Below are positions 1 to 9,500 of a DNA stretch of 39,110 bases, piece by piece. Within the stretch, counting starts at the first letter, position 1; every line of letters starts with the position of its first letter. The notes under the pieces were generated by a model that did no database searches, was not told where the DNA came from, and saw nothing but the letters and a program-made list of their open reading frames with translations. The position numbers and the translations under genes were made by a program. This DNA comes from Spirosoma profusum (lineage in GTDB: Bacteria; Bacteroidota; Bacteroidia; Cytophagales; Spirosomataceae): NCBI RefSeq assembly GCF_014699005.1, contig NZ_JACWZY010000049.1, forward strand, positions 1-39,110, given 5' to 3'.

Positions 1-145
1 ATGAGCCTGCATTTTATCGCATTCTCGGTCATTTTTCTACGAAAAATCAACCGAAAACGGAAAGTTTAAACAGCTTCAGGACTTAGCAACGATCTACTTG
101 ACTTTTAAGGTGGAACGATGCGCCAGACTTTTTTTACCTCCTACC

Positions 146-1627
146 ATGTGTACACGCCCGTACTACAAACAACTTATTGTTGTCATACCACTACTGTTTG
201 GATTTGCCTGCGCCCGTAATCCCGTTACCGGCAAGTGAGAGCTCAGCCTGATGTCGACCGAGCAGGAAATTGCCATTGGCAAAGAATCTCACCCCTCGGT
301 TATTGCCACGATGGGCTTATATGAAGACAAAAAACTTCAGGCATTTATGAATGAAAAAGGAAAAGCCATGGCCAAGGTTTCGCATCGGCCCGATCTTCCT
401 TACCAGTTCTACATCGTTGACTCACCCATTGTGAACGCCTTTGCCTTACCGGGTGGCTACGTTTATTTCACGCGCGGCATTTTGGCTCACTTCAATAATG
501 AAGCTGAATTTGCCGGTGTACTGGGCCATGAAATTGGCCATATCACGGCTAAGCACGCGGCCCGCTCGCAGAAAAGCCAGTTGCTCAGTACACTGGCGCT
601 CATTGGCGGAGCGGTGCTGGCCCCTCAAGTGGTAGGTCAGAATATTGAAGCACTACAACAGGGACTAGGCCTTTTGTCCTTAAAATACAGCCGCGATCAC
701 GAGTCAGAGTCTGATAAACTGGGCGTAGAGTACTCGAGTAAGATTGGGTACGATGCCCACCAGATGGCTGATTTTTTCGGCACGCTGAAACGCCTCTCCG
801 ACAAGTCAGGGCAGGCTATACCGCAGTTTATGTCGACTCACCCCGATCCGGGAAATCGCTTTACGCGGGTCCATGAACTGGCCAAAGACTATCAGGCCAA
901 GAATCCAGCTTCGTACCAGGTCGATCGCGACCAATACCTGCAACTGATTGACGGCATCCTGTATGGCGAAGATCCGAAGCAGGGTTTTGTTGAAAACGGT
1001 TATTTCTATCATCCTGAGTTACGGTTTCAATTTCCGGTACCAACCAGCTGGCAGTCACAAAACTCACCCAGCCAGTTTCAAATGGCGGCTAAAGACGGTA
1101 AATCCGCGATGATTCTCATGCTGGCGAAAGGAAGCTCCCTGGACGAAGCGGCCCAAAATTTAGTCAAGGAATTGAGCCTAAATGTTCTGGAGAACAGTAA
1201 GACCACCATTAACGGTAATCCAGTCTACATCCTCATTTCACGACAACAACAGCAGGACCAACAACAGCAGGGTCAGCAACCGCAGCAAGACCCTAAAACG
1301 GCACTCCAGATTGGCACTTGGCTGATTCAGTATAACAATGCCGTTTACGCGCTACATGGCTTATCAGCTGCTGCTGATTTTAATGCCAGTTTTAATACGT
1401 TCAAGCAGGTAGCCGAAAATTTCCGCTCACTCTCCGATCCGGATAAGCTCAATCGCAAGCCAGAACGGGTAGATGTAAAACCGTCTCCCCGTGATGGGAC
1501 GTTTCGGGAGGTCGTAACCGCGTTGGGAATGCCTGCTAGTCGGGTGGAAGAGGCCGGTATATTGAATGGGCTTAAAGCCGATGATCGCGTAACCAAAGGG
1601 GGGTTGATTAAGCTCATCAGCCGATAG
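146..1627 (+). pseudogene. M48-family lipoprotein zinc metallopeptidase, split by an in-frame TGA
   Basis: A periplasmic or outer-membrane-anchored zinc protease of the M48 family. The uninterrupted frame starts at an ATG at 251, but the same frame continues upstream to an ATG at 146 that encodes a lipoprotein signal peptide (hydrophobic run, then LFGFAC lipobox) and the family-typical NPVTGK...ELSLMS segment. A TGA at 236-238 breaks it, probably an Arg CGA codon changed by one C to T step. Counting from the Met at 251, the zinc motif HEIGH lies at residues 93-97 and the third-ligand region YSRDHESESD at about 146-155. A Gln-rich stretch at about 328-350 precedes a C-terminal domain of unknown role. 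If the stop is real, translation could restart at 251 but would give a cytosolic protein without its lipid anchor. Family call is firm; functional status is uncertain. Confidence 0.85.
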
Positions 1628-1737
1628 TGATTGCCCTTTCGGATGTCTAATTCACGTATTCAAACGTTGACTGGACTTGCTACCTTTTACTGGACAGGAA
1701 AATAAGTAACATTTGTCTAGAAATGCAACAACTCTAA

Positions 1738-1803
1738 TCTCACAAATCCCTCCTGCCTAAGACGAATGAGCGTTCATATATATACTTTAAAAATGGGGCG
1801 TTT
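1738..1803 (+). repeat. Dispersed intergenic stem-loop repeat, copy 1
   Basis: Begins TCTCACAAATCCCTCC and ends GGGGCGTTT. The 5-prime stem is degenerate here (CTAAGA in place of GTGAGA). About 65 bases upstream (from about 1674, with TACCTTTTACTGGACAGGAA) are also shared with copy 2 at 6.4 kb. The repeat ends where the truncated regulator reading frame begins, so it may mark a rearrangement breakpoint. Confidence 0.7.
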
Positions 1804-1805
1804 AT

Positions 1806-2432
1806 TGTGACGGTGAAAGATGGTTTTCAGCTATGCGATACGGTAAAAAACGACGAGTGGACGAGTCATATTCCGATTGTATTACTCACGGCCCGTGCCG
1901 CTGTGAGTGACCGCATCAGTGGACTTCGTCGGGGAGCCGATGGGGAGCCGATGCGTATCTGACCAAGCCGTTTCAGCAGGAACAGTTGGTGGTCGTACTC
2001 AAGAATCTGCTTCAGTCCCGGCGTAGTTTACAGATTCATTATAGCCAGCTGGCCTTGCAAACCGGCCTGTCTGAACCAGCCCCTGCCAACGACGTCGATT
2101 CACTGGAAGACCAGTTTTTGCATAAGCTACGGTTGGTACTGGAGCCGCAACTGACTACCCCGAATGTCTCGATTGAAGCCGTTTGCCAGTTGATGCACAT
2201 GAGTCGCTCCACGCTTCATCTGAAACTGGTAGCCCTCACCGGTATGTCTATTACCCGCTACGTTCGGGCGCTTCGGCTGGGTAAGGCGAAAGAGCTGCTG
2301 ACTTCCTCCGGCCTGACTATTTCCGAAATCGCCTATGCCGTAGGTTTCGACGACCCGAAGTATTTCAGCCGGGTATTTTCCGAAGAATTTGGTGTTTCGC
2401 CCGCCAATTTCCGCCTTTCTGCCCAGGAATAA
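1806..2432 (+). pseudogene. Tail of a hybrid two-component regulator: partial receiver plus AraC domain, frameshifted
   Basis: The first codons read as the second half of a receiver domain (KDGFQLCDTVKNDE, then HIPIVLLTARA, the usual beta4-alpha4 region), with the phospho-acceptor half missing. An 11-base tandem duplication at 1931-1952 shifts the frame; removing one copy restores LRRGADAYLTKPF, which contains the conserved receiver lysine. After the shift comes a complete AraC-type double helix-turn-helix domain of about 100 residues (SIEAVCQLMHMSRSTLHLKL and EIAYAVGFDDPKYFSRVFSEEFGVSP). The AraC portion alone is open from 1986. It resembles the C-terminal third of the two intact hybrid regulators at 14.3 and 28.1 kb. 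No kinase or propeller portion remains. Probably a dead remnant, although a lone AraC domain could still be made. Confidence 0.85.
1931..1952 (+). repeat. 11-base tandem duplication causing a frameshift
   Basis: GGGGAGCCGAT occurs twice head to tail inside the receiver remnant. One copy must be removed to keep the receiver reading frame, so this is a recent-looking slippage or duplication event. Confidence 0.9.
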
Positions 2433-2469
2433 GACAATAGTCCACCTTTTCGGACAATAGTCCACCTCC
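2428..2469 (+). repeat. Partner of an inverted repeat bracketing the cupin and surface-protein genes
   Basis: AATAAGACAATAGTCCACCT (2428-2447) is followed by a second near copy, GACAATAGTCCACCTCC (2453-2469). The exact reverse complement of the 20-base version lies at 6373-6392, and the 17-base version is matched at 6371-6387. It starts within the last codons of the regulator remnant. Confidence 0.85.
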
Positions 2470-2520
2470 TTTCTACCCCCCATCCTGTAGGTTTGCAGGG
2501 CCGTTTTCTGTGTCTCGGTT

Positions 2521-2528
2521 TATCTTCG
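2521..2528 (+). promoter_or_regulatory. Possible promoter -7 element for the cupin gene
   Basis: TATCTTCG matches seven of eight positions of the Bacteroidota -7 consensus TAnnTTTG and lies 67 bases before the cupin start. No clear -33 element was seen. Confidence 0.3.
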
Positions 2529-2594
2529 TTTATACGTCTTACTAAATCAATCACCATTAATTCTCAATCACTAATCACGCAATTACCAATCTCA

Positions 2595-3032
2595 ATGAAG
2601 CAAACCGAAATCATTTTAGGGGGCGGCTTGGCCATCTACTTTTACCTAGAGGCAGAGGATACCAACCAACAGCTGACCATGTTTAAAGTAGTTATTCATC
2701 CCAATGCCCGGGTGCCTGCTGCTCACTATCACCAGCATTTTGACGAAACCATTTACTGCCTGAAAGGCTTGATTCATTTCACCATTGACGGCAATCCTGT
2801 CGAATTAAGGGCAGGTGATTACTATTTTATTCCCCGAGGCACCCCCCATGGATTTGTTAACAAAACCCAGGAAACCGTAGAAATGCTGTGTTACGTAACC
2901 CCTGGTGTCTTTAGCTCAGCCTATTTTAAAGAAATTGCCGCTGTACTGAACGCAGGGGGACCACCGGATATGCAGCAACTCAAAGCGATCATGCTTCGTC
3001 ATGGCCTAGTGCCAGTGCCAGCAGCCCTCTAG
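2595..3032 (+). CDS. Single-domain cupin protein
   Basis: A 145-residue cupin. Both cupin motifs are complete: motif 1 carries the metal-ligand candidates His44, His46 and Glu51 in HYHQHFDETIYCLKG, and motif 2 reads GDYYFIPRGTPHGFVN with His85. Such small proteins bind a metal ion and act as oxygenases, isomerases or ligand-binding proteins, so the substrate cannot be named. The open frame extends 34 codons upstream to 2493, but that part is low in complexity and lacks cupin features, so I chose the Met of MKQTEIIL. It stands between the regulator remnant and the convergent surface-protein gene and appears monocistronic, ending before a strong terminator at 3081. Confidence 0.85.
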   Translation: MKQTEIILGGGLAIYFYLEAEDTNQQLTMFKVVIHPNARVPAAHYHQHFDETIYCLKGLIHFTIDGNPVELRAGDYYFIPRGTPHGFVNKTQETVEMLCYVTPGVFSSAYFKEIAAVLNAGGPPDMQQLKAIMLRHGLVPVPAAL

Positions 3033-3066
3033 GGCTAGCTCGCCCTATACAGGAAGAAATCCGACC

Positions 3067-3074
3067 TACATTTG
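3067..3074 (+). promoter_or_regulatory. Perfect TAnnTTTG box directly before a hairpin
   Basis: TACATTTG fits the Bacteroidota -7 consensus exactly. A transcript starting about seven bases downstream would begin at the base of the hairpin at 3081-3132. It may be chance in AT-rich intergenic sequence. Confidence 0.25.
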
Positions 3075-3080
3075 TCCTAT

Positions 3081-3132
3081 GCATCCTATAAAACAGCCAG
3101 ATCAGAGACGGTCTGGCTGTTTTATAGGATGC
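3081..3132. terminator. Perfect 21-bp hairpin, bidirectional terminator
   Basis: Two exactly complementary 21-base arms (3081-3101 and 3112-3132) enclose a 10-base loop. The core AAAACAGCCAGA...TCTGGCTGTTTT has an A-run before and a T-run after the GC-rich stem, as expected for a rho-independent terminator read from either side. It separates the cupin gene from the convergent surface-protein gene. Confidence 0.85.
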
Positions 3133-3217
3133 AGATGGAATTGAAACATTCACGTGATAAATTCTTGCCAAACCCTGGTTATAATAGCTGTCCAACTTCA
3201 TTTGTAGCATACGCTTT

Positions 3218-6200
3218 TTACTGTCCTACCCTGAGTCGACTCCCGGTACTAAAGATAATCTTCTGAAGTGCCTCCAGATTAAACCTTGCCGCATAGCGGG
3301 CATGGTCACTACATGTTTTATCTGAAGCACATCACTCGCCAGTGGTAAGCGACCACAGGACCATACACCCACATCCGACCACAAACCCGTCTTCAGCGTA
3401 TACATCGGCTCAATAGCTATACTACTCACACTAAAACTGGCGGTGGCTGTACAGCCATTGGCCCCGGTCACCGTTACAGAGTACGTACCAGCCACACTCA
3501 CACTACGTATCTCCGTAGTGACGTTGTTGTCCCATCGGTAGGTAGCTCCTCCACTAGCTGACAGGTTACGGGTAGGATTGGCACAGGTTAACGTAGCACT
3601 CAACGGACTGATGCTGGCTGTAGGTGGGACATTCACCGTAATACTTACCGTGCTGGTACTGATAGGCATATCGTCTGAACCAGCTACACTCACCGTAAAC
3701 GTTTTTACGCCCGACAGAGATGTACTAGCGATCCCTGTTACGGCACTTGCATTGGTAGCACTGAGGGTTATTCCTGCCGGAGCCACCCAGGAGTAGCTAT
3801 AAGGTGAACGGCTGCCTTTAGTAGTTACAGAGAGGGCAACCGAGCCACCCATACAGATCGTATTGGGGCTGGCCGAAGTCGTTAGGCTAATGGGCGCTCG
3901 AACCACCACACTGGTCACCGAAGAGCAACTACCCAGCGTGCCCGTTACCGAATACGTACCGGCCACACTCACCGAGATAGCGGTGGTGCTTTGACCACTT
4001 GACCAATTATAGTTAGCAGCTCCCGAAGCCGTCAGGGTGGCGCTCTGTCCCTGATTGATAGTCAGCGAAGGGCTGACCGAAATGCTAACACCAGCACCTC
4101 CGGGGCAGTGGTCAATACCCCCGTATTGTTGGCAATAGTGAAACTACTCCCATTAAGATTGCGCACCAGTCCTGAATTGTTAGTAATGTTGCTACTCAGG
4201 GATGCATTTTCAATAATAGTGCCGCTATTAGTGAGTGTTCCAATAACTGCGTCGGTAATACGGGCATTGGCCACTACGTTGATCAAAGCGCCACAGCCCG
4301 TGTTGGTGAAAGTAGCCTGGTTATAAAGGCCATAGTTGCCCACCGTTGTAATAGTGCCAATGTTGATCTTGCCGGAATTGGTGAAATTGCCAATTTGATT
4401 GTACAAGCCAATCTCCGATGTCCAATCGATGGTGATGATGCCTCCTGTATTATTATTGACGGTGCCTCCTTGGTTCCAGAGGCCATACTCTCCTGCATAG
4501 GCGCTCCTGCCGATGATTAACTGCCCTTCGTTGGTGACTGTGCCACTGTTGTAGAAGGCTGTGAAGGCCCGGTTTACACTTCTGGAACTATTGATGCTCA
4601 GGCTACCTCCTGCCGTGATCGACAACGAAGCCCCGCTATTCACAATTACCGATCTGGCCACCGCCGTCGTGCTTATCACCGGCTGGTTGATCGGTGCCGG
4701 AGGAATCACCACATGATCGCTCGCCACTGGCACGTTGGCAGGATACCAGTTGCTGGCCGTGTTCCAGTTTGTGCTGGTGCTGCCCGTCCAGGTGAAGGCA
4801 TTGACCACCGTCAAACTGGTGGTGGCCCATCCCGGTGGTCTGTCGTTGTTCACCACCGTTAGGGTGTAGGTCTGAGGAAGACTGGAGATACTGGCGATCA
4901 ACTCCTGACTAAAGGCGGTATTGCTGCTGGTGGACGTAGTAGTTGAGCTACCATTGCTCAGTGTGTAGCTGTAACTACCTGAGACATTACCCACTGTCGC
5001 CGTAAAGAGAACCGGCTGGCCCACTACAACCGGGTTGGGGCTGGCTGTAAAGCCGATAATGGTGGGAGTATCCAATACGTTAACCACCACACTGGTCACC
5101 GAAGAGCAACTGCCCAGCGTGCCCGTTACCGAATACGTACCGGCCACACTCACCGAGATAGCGGTGGTGCTTTGACCACTTGACCAATTATAGCTAGTAG
5201 CCCCCGAAGCCGTCAGGTTGGTACTCTGACCCTGATTGATAGTCAGCGAAGGGCTGGCCGAAACGCTAACGCCAGCACTTCCAGGGGCAGTGGTCAGCAC
5301 CCCCGTATTGTTGGTAACGGTGAAATTACCCCCGCCGAGGTTCCGAACCAGTCCTGAACTATTGGTAATGAAGTTACTCAGGGATGTATTCTCTATTATG
5401 GTACCACTATTGGTGAACGTTCCATCAATCTGGTCGGCAATTCGGGCCACTACGTTGATTAAAGCCCCACAACCCGTATTGTTGAAGGTGCCCAGGTTTA
5501 GAAGCCCATCGCTTATCGTAGAATTGGCCCCAATGGTGATCTGAGCGAAGTTGGTGAAACTCCCCCCGGTTCGACTATACAAGCCAATGCCATATGCCCG
5601 GTCAATCCTGATGATACCACCCGCATTATTGATGAAACTGGTCGCATTAGAAAGACCAAACATCCCCACGGCTGCTTTTGCGCCGATGATGATCTGGGAC
5701 GCATTTATGAAACTACCAACATAGAATAAGCCTTCATCAGTTGCGCCATCAATGGTGATGATACCTCCAGTCGTGTTGCTGAAAGTCCCATTATTATAAA
5801 TACCATACTCTCTGTAAGACGAGTTACTGATGATTAATTGCCCTCCGCTGGTGATTGTACCACTATTGCTAACGGCATCCCAACTGGAGAATACGGTTCT
5901 GGCCCCATTGACGGTTAGACTGCCTGCTGTTGTAATACTCAAAGAGGCTCCTCTCTGCACCTCCATTGATCGAGCCACAGCCGTTGTGCTTAACACCGGT
6001 TGGTTGATCGGTGTTGAGGGAATCACCACATCAAGGCCAGCCATTGGCACTCCACCCGACCAGTTGCCGGGTATATTCCAGCCAGTACTTGCACCACCCG
6101 TCCAGGTCGTAGTTTGAGCCACTAGTTCAGCGGTCGATCCTAAAAAGGTGATCAGAAGTAGCCAGCAGTGGAAGATGGGTTGGAAGATTGTCCGCCACAG

Positions 6201-6257
6201 GCCAGTGGTTGCTCTGTTTAAAAGCCGCTCATGTCTGGCAGAACTCAGATACTCCAT
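3218..6257 (-). pseudogene. Large exported surface protein (G8-like and Ig-like repeats), two frameshifts
   Basis: Starts at an ATG at 6257 with a long Sec signal peptide (hydrophobic FHCWLLLITFLGS, cleavage near VAQ). The body has two blocks that each begin with a W-T-G...NW motif and a V-x-I-P-x-x-P-x-N-Q-P motif, followed by parallel-beta-type repeats of N, G, I and T. Each block leads into an Ig-like module with the motif SVSVAGTYSVTGTLGSCSSV. Comparing the two blocks, CTTCCAGGGG at the first junction is CTCCGGGG at about 4100, one base short; this ends the frame at 4062 although the same domain continues in another frame. A second one-base loss at about 3280 hides the true C-terminus, which would read LEALQKIIFSTGSRLRVGQ and stop at 3218. 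That ending matches the tails of the two intact surface proteins here. Role presumably adhesion or matrix; substrate unknown. Confidence 0.8.
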
Positions 6258-6370
6258 GTTCGAAATAGGTTAAAAAAGTAGCCAGTACGACTAGCAGAAA
6301 ATACGGACAGCCACAAGCCTGATATCAGGTTGCAAACGGCGCCACAAGTATACGAGAGAGCCCGCGAAAG

Positions 6371-6392
6371 GGAGGTGGACTATTGTCTTATT
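6371..6392 (-). repeat. Inverted partner of the repeat at 2428-2469
   Basis: AGGTGGACTATTGTCTTATT at 6373-6392 is the exact reverse complement of 2428-2447. It lies directly beside the upstream part of stem-loop repeat copy 2. Confidence 0.85.
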
Positions 6393-6393
6393 G

Positions 6394-6510
6394 GATTTGC
6401 TACCTTTTACTGGACAGGAAGTTAAGTAGCAGTAGTCTAGAAATGTAAAAAGTCTAATCTCACAAATCCCTCCCAACTGAGACGAGGGCATGTCAATAAT
6501 TGGGGCGTTT
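6394..6510 (+). repeat. Dispersed intergenic stem-loop repeat, copy 2, with extended 5-prime homology
   Basis: The core at 6458-6510 begins TCTCACAAATCCCTCC, has CTGAGACG as stem partner and ends TTGGGGCGTTT. The roughly 65 preceding bases match those before copy 1 with only scattered differences, making this the longest homologous pair of the family in the window. Confidence 0.75.
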
Positions 6511-6531
6511 TTAGAAACAGTTATACACCTT

Positions 6532-6595
6532 ATTTCTAACCATCTTAAGTGAGACGACGGAGTGTCCATGTTTCTGATGCATTATCGGAGCGTTT
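6532..6595 (+). repeat. Dispersed intergenic stem-loop repeat, diverged copy 3
   Basis: Contains AAGTGAGACGACGGAGTG and ends ATCGGAGCGTTT. The spacing between GTGAGACG and GCGTTT matches the other copies, but the CCCTCC loop is lost. It sits 22 bases after copy 2. Confidence 0.5.
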
Positions 6596-6654
6596 GCTGA
6601 ATGCCACTAAAGGTTACGTTCATCCATCTTCAGAATTTTTTTAGATTGATTTGT

Positions 6655-6662
6655 TACGTTTG
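6655..6662 (+). promoter_or_regulatory. Possible -7 element for the two-component operon
   Basis: TACGTTTG matches TAnnTTTG exactly. It would give a leader of roughly 90 bases before the receiver gene at 6760. No convincing -33 element was found. Confidence 0.35.
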
Positions 6663-6759
6663 CCCAGCCGACTTCAGTACCTAGTTGATTAATCCATTTT
6701 AGATGTAGACTCAGCCTTATAAAGTGTAACTTATTATTGGCCTCTTAAGTAAAGCACAG

Positions 6760-7188
6760 GTGAGTCGATTGGTGAGCATCCTGGTGATTGACGCAGATTT
6801 TGACCAGCAATTAATCCTGGGTTATCATTTGCGAATGAGTCTTCTCCAGGCGGAACTGGTGTTCAGCGCTACCCTTGAAGAAACCCTGCTTTATTTATAT
6901 CATTGCTTTGCGGGCCGATTAGCGCCTCCCAGCTTAGTCCAGCTTTCCCTACCCAAAGCGCATCAGGAAAGCGACTGGCAATTACTTGAAAAGTTGAGAG
7001 TGCGCCATCCCCGACTCCCCGTGGTTGTAATAGGTGCGGACAATGATTTCGATTTGATCGGGCAAGCCTATGAGCTCGGGGCCAATTCGTTCATTGCCAA
7101 ACCCCTTGATCTGGACGGGTGGGAGCGGCTATGTGAGCAACTAAAGGCGTATTGGTTTGATGTTGTTACGCTGCCACCAGCCGATTAA
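6760..7188 (+). CDS. Degenerate receiver-domain protein
   Basis: A 142-residue single-domain protein with the response-regulator receiver fold: hydrophobic beta1 SILVIDADFDQQ, the beta4 strand LPVVVIGADND, and the conserved Lys in FIAKPLD. The position of the phospho-acceptor Asp (normally in an L-x-D-L-x-L-P context) reads VQLSLP, so the Asp appears replaced by Gln, and the acidic pair after beta1 is reduced. It therefore probably cannot be phosphorylated in the usual way and may work through protein contacts. Translation is taken from a GTG; a nearby GTG four codons downstream is equally possible. It precedes an OmpR-type regulator and histidine kinase on the same strand, 122 bases away, and could be part of their circuit. 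Confidence 0.65.
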   Translation: MSRLVSILVIDADFDQQLILGYHLRMSLLQAELVFSATLEETLLYLYHCFAGRLAPPSLVQLSLPKAHQESDWQLLEKLRVRHPRLPVVVIGADNDFDLIGQAYELGANSFIAKPLDLDGWERLCEQLKAYWFDVVTLPPAD

Positions 7189-7310
7189 ATTAGCGACTGG
7201 ATGAGCAGCCACGGGTTAAGCTAGATCAACGACTGACCACCTGGTTCACTGCTCTACTAAGGCAGTCACGCTGGCGGGTCTACATCGAGCCTATGTGCCT
7301 ACGATCGTTT

Positions 7311-7991
7311 ATGAAAATACTACTAATTGAAGATGAGTCTGAGCTGTTGGTGAACATACAGACTTACCTGGAAGATGAACCGTTTACCGTATCGACGGCG
7401 ACTACGTTTCGGCAAGCCGCTCAGAAAGTTCATGATTACGCCTACGATTGTGTCGTGGTGGACATCATGCTGCCTGACGGCACTGGACTAGCCCTCATTG
7501 AGCAGCTAAAAGAGGCCCATTCACAGGCGGGCATTATTATCATCTCGGCTAAAAACTCACCCGATGATCGCATCAACGGCCTGTATCTGGGGGCGGATGA
7601 TTACCTGAGCAAACCCTTTTACCTACCCGAATTGAATGCGCGCATACGCGCCTTGATTCGTCGCCGACAGCATGCCGGTGAGAAGCAGCTTTTGGTTGGA
7701 AGCCTGACCTTCCTGTTACAGCGGAATGAAGTGAAAGTAGCTGATCACGTGCTTCCTTTAGCGCCCAAAGAATATGCCCTACTGCTGTTTATGGTTACCA
7801 ACAAGGGCCGCCTGTTGACCAAGGAAGGCATCGCTGAACATATCTGGGGGGAGTATACTGAGGATGCCGATTCGCTTGAATTTCTGTATACCCACATCCG
7901 CAATCTGCGAAAGAAACTAACCAGTAGTGGATGCCCGGACTACATAAAGTCCCGGTATGGCGTTGGATATTTGTTGACCGTGGAGCCATGA
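7311..7991 (+). CDS. OmpR/PhoB-type response regulator
   Basis: A 226-residue DNA-binding response regulator. The receiver shows the acidic pocket EDES, the phospho-acceptor Asp at about residue 51 in VVVDIMLPDGTG, the switch residues IISAKNS and the Lys in YLSKPF. The C-terminal winged helix (LAPKEYALLLFM to SRYGVGYLL) is complete. The frame extends six codons further upstream, but the Met of MKILLIED fits the family start. The stop overlaps the kinase start as ATGA at 7988-7991, indicating translational coupling to the downstream sensor. Its signal and target genes cannot be read from the sequence. Confidence 0.95.
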   Translation: MKILLIEDESELLVNIQTYLEDEPFTVSTATTFRQAAQKVHDYAYDCVVVDIMLPDGTGLALIEQLKEAHSQAGIIIISAKNSPDDRINGLYLGADDYLSKPFYLPELNARIRALIRRRQHAGEKQLLVGSLTFLLQRNEVKVADHVLPLAPKEYALLLFMVTNKGRLLTKEGIAEHIWGEYTEDADSLEFLYTHIRNLRKKLTSSGCPDYIKSRYGVGYLLTVEP

Positions 7992-9256
7992 AATTAATTC
8001 ATAAAACGGCCCGATACGTCTTGCTGGTAACCATCCCGGTGGCTTTGGTAGGGGCTTTTCTGCTGTATTATCTGATTCATTAGGTGATTCATCATGAAAT
8101 TGATGAATTATTAACGAGTGAACTCAGACAGGTTGAGGAAACCCTGGATCGGCATCCGCCTGACCACCGAGGTATCCTTAATTGGGATCATAACTTACAA
8201 ATTGCTCCTGTGAAAGCGGGTAGCCATCAGTCGCCCGTATTTTCGGACACGACTCTATTTGATCCCATTGAAAACACCGTAGTTCCCGTACGCATGTTGC
8301 GAGCGACTCACGCCGTAGGCCACCACAATTATGCCATTCGACTGCATCAGCCCTACGTAGAGTATCATGAAATCGCCCACTATCTATCTATAGGTATTGT
8401 CCTTTGTTTTTTGGTCTTATTTGGCGTTCTTTTATTTGTTGAGACACTTATTTTTCGGCGAATTTTCCAACCGTTTTACAAGATTATTCAACAACTGGGC
8501 CACTATCGAGTCGATCAGGGTGCCGCTGTTGCTTTTCCCGCGAGTGAAATCGATGAATTTGACTTACTGAGTCAATCGCTCACCGACATGACCCAGCAGG
8601 CAGCTCTTCAATTTAGCCGCCAGAAACAGTTTACCGATCATACCTCCCATGAGTTCCAGACCCCCTTAAGTGTATTGTCTACGGATTTAGACCTGCTGCA
8701 ACAATCGGATCGGCTCTCCGAAGAAGACACTCAGCGCCTTCACCGATCACAAAAGACGATAAAGCGACTGTCCTCCCTCAACCAGTCGCTGTTGCTGTTA
8801 ACTAAAATTGACAACCATCAATACGGGCAGCTCGAACCCGTTGATGTGGGTAGCCTGATTGGGGGGGTGATTGATCATTTTGGGGACTATGCCGACAGTA
8901 AGCAGATGCGTTTCCAGCGATCCGATACACAACCGCACACCCTATTGATGAACCGACAGCTCGCCTATATTCTGTTTTCAAATCTGGTCCGAAATGCTAT
9001 CCGGCACGGTCGTCCCAGCAGTACGATTTTTATTCAAAGCAACGCCCATTCGTATCGGATCATCAACGAAGGAGCCCCTCTGCCTTTTCCTCAAGAGCAG
9101 CTCTTTCAGCGATTTGTGCGCAATCCAGCCCTTGCTCAATCAACGGGGCTTGGCCTGGCCATTGTGAAAGAAATTGTGGACCAGTATGGTCTGAAGATCG
9201 ACTATACCTACAGTCCGCCGACTCAGCAGCACATCTTTACCCTCACCCTGCCCTAG
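7988..9256 (+). pseudogene. Sensor histidine kinase with an in-frame TAG at codon 32
   Basis: Partner of the preceding regulator. From the overlapping ATG at 7988 the frame encodes a first transmembrane helix (YVLLVTIPVALVGAFLLYYL), then meets TAG at 8081-8083 and continues in the same frame to 9256. A short periplasmic domain follows, a second membrane helix at about residues 132-155, a linker, then the HisKA motif SHEFQTPLSVL with the phospho-accepting His near residue 220. The ATPase domain shows the N box NLVRNAIRHG and G2 box STGLGLAIVKEI. TAG probably replaces a Gln CAG. Restart at 8084 (GTG) would give a protein without the first helix, which should disturb topology. All catalytic boxes are intact, so the lesion looks recent or is a sequence error. 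Confidence 0.85.
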
Positions 9257-9500
9257 CGTGAATCACCCGGTTGATGGACAAAGCGGCCTGGCTCCTACCT
9301 TCGTTAATCAAATGTATTCCCAATAGCTCACCACCCATACCGCTGCGGGAAACGAAAATTGACGTCGCTTAAGCTGTCAGTGGCTAAACTTCAGATTTGC
9401 TCAAGATTCGTTTTCTAGATTTGACCAGGATATTACCCAGTAAGTATAGCCTGGCGATTCGTCATTGCCACTACTTCTATAAAGCGAAAAAGTATTTCTG

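Noticed and set aside
3226..6257. Two separate surface-protein genes at 3.2-4.0 and 4.1-6.3 kb
   Set aside because: The second frame continues the same Ig-like module without a start or signal peptide; comparison with the internal repeat pinpoints a one-base loss, so it is one broken gene.
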